Source: Ichthyosporea sp. XGB-2017a
Taxonomy: Eukaryota > Opisthokonta > Ichthyosporea
DNA: 25,276 nt
Reading direction: 5' to 3'
Assembly (NCBI GenBank): GCA_002811675.1
Contig: PDIM01000053.1
Span: 1-25,276 of the forward strand
A program made the translations under genes and the position numbers. Below the pieces are notes generated by a model that worked only from the letters and a program-made list of their open reading frames with translations, was not told where the DNA came from and ran no database searches. Below, piece after piece: positions 25,052-25,276 of the stretch; the stretch's first letter is position 1, and every line of letters starts with the position of its first letter.

Positions 25052-25276
25052 TAACAAAACAAAACGACCAATATAATTCAGTAATTTATATAAAAAGATG
25101 CAGCTTTATTCTCATAATTAGACTAGACCCTTTGCACTTCGCATAGAGCTGTGAACTCAACTACATTTCGATTATTTTTCTTTTTCTTGTTGGTGTTTAA
25201 CTCAACTACATTTCAATTATTTTTCTTTTTCTTGTTGGTGTTTTCTGGCACAAATTCACAAATTCAATTTGCAACA
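25052..25276. other. 3' flank of mucin-like gene 2, with tandem repeat
   Basis: AT-rich DNA to the window end. No perfect AATAAA follows the stop; TATATAAAAAG near 25085-25100 may belong to a downstream unit. A 45-bp tandem repeat lies at 25154-25243. Confidence 0.5.
25154..25243. repeat. 45-bp tandem repeat, two copies
   Basis: Copies 25154-25198 and 25199-25243 differ at a single base (G at 25170, A at 25215). The unit ends in a pyrimidine-rich stretch and TTGTTGGTGTTT. Recent duplication is implied by the near identity. Confidence 0.9.

Noticed and set aside
1-25276. tRNA, rRNA, CRISPR arrays, insertion sequences or viral genes
   Set aside because: No cloverleaf with a GTTCGA-type arm, no rRNA motifs, no regularly spaced repeats, and no transposase, integrase or reverse-transcriptase motif was seen on either strand.

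Overview
The window is nuclear DNA of an intron-poor unicellular eukaryote. All clear genes are single uninterrupted ATG-started frames. They are separated by AT-rich spacers of about 0.1-2 kb. TATA boxes lie roughly 80-190 bp upstream of some start codons, and AATAAA polyadenylation signals lie 0-70 nt after most stop codons. There are no operons, Shine-Dalgarno-led starts, rRNA, tRNA or CRISPR arrays. The lineage cannot be fixed from the sequence; a free-living protist or alga with few introns would fit.

Left part (1-5600): the 5' end of a small secreted Cys-containing protein gene runs off the left edge (minus strand). A complete classical short-chain dehydrogenase/reductase follows (1393-2220, minus). 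After a 2 kb divergent spacer comes a secreted protein with an aerolysin-like pore-forming module at its C-terminus (4190-5521, plus).

Middle part (5600-16150): two large membrane proteins (5629-7776 minus; 8614-10785 plus) are diverged paralogs of an unrecognised family, arranged head to head. Next is a 1699-residue minus-strand gene (11050-16149) that fuses an approximately 11-helix membrane region to four tandem FkbM-type SAM-dependent methyltransferase domains. The last two domains share a 551 bp stretch that appears identical at the DNA level.

Right part (16150-25276): a spacer rich in palindromes and tandem repeats is followed by a duplicated divergent two-gene module. Each copy has a small secreted six-Cys protein on the minus strand (17964-18704; 22098-22847) and a type II membrane protein with a Thr-rich mucin-like stalk and a Cys-rich ectodomain on the plus strand (20244-21719; 23675-25051). 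The secreted pair shares a 229 bp tract with a single silent difference, inside otherwise diverged genes, which suggests gene conversion.

Most proteins here are predicted to be secreted or membrane-bound, so the region looks like a cell-surface/secretome neighbourhood. The most unusual items are the polytopic tetra-FkbM fusion, the duplicated secreted/mucin-like module, the novel head-to-head membrane pair and the aerolysin-like secreted protein.
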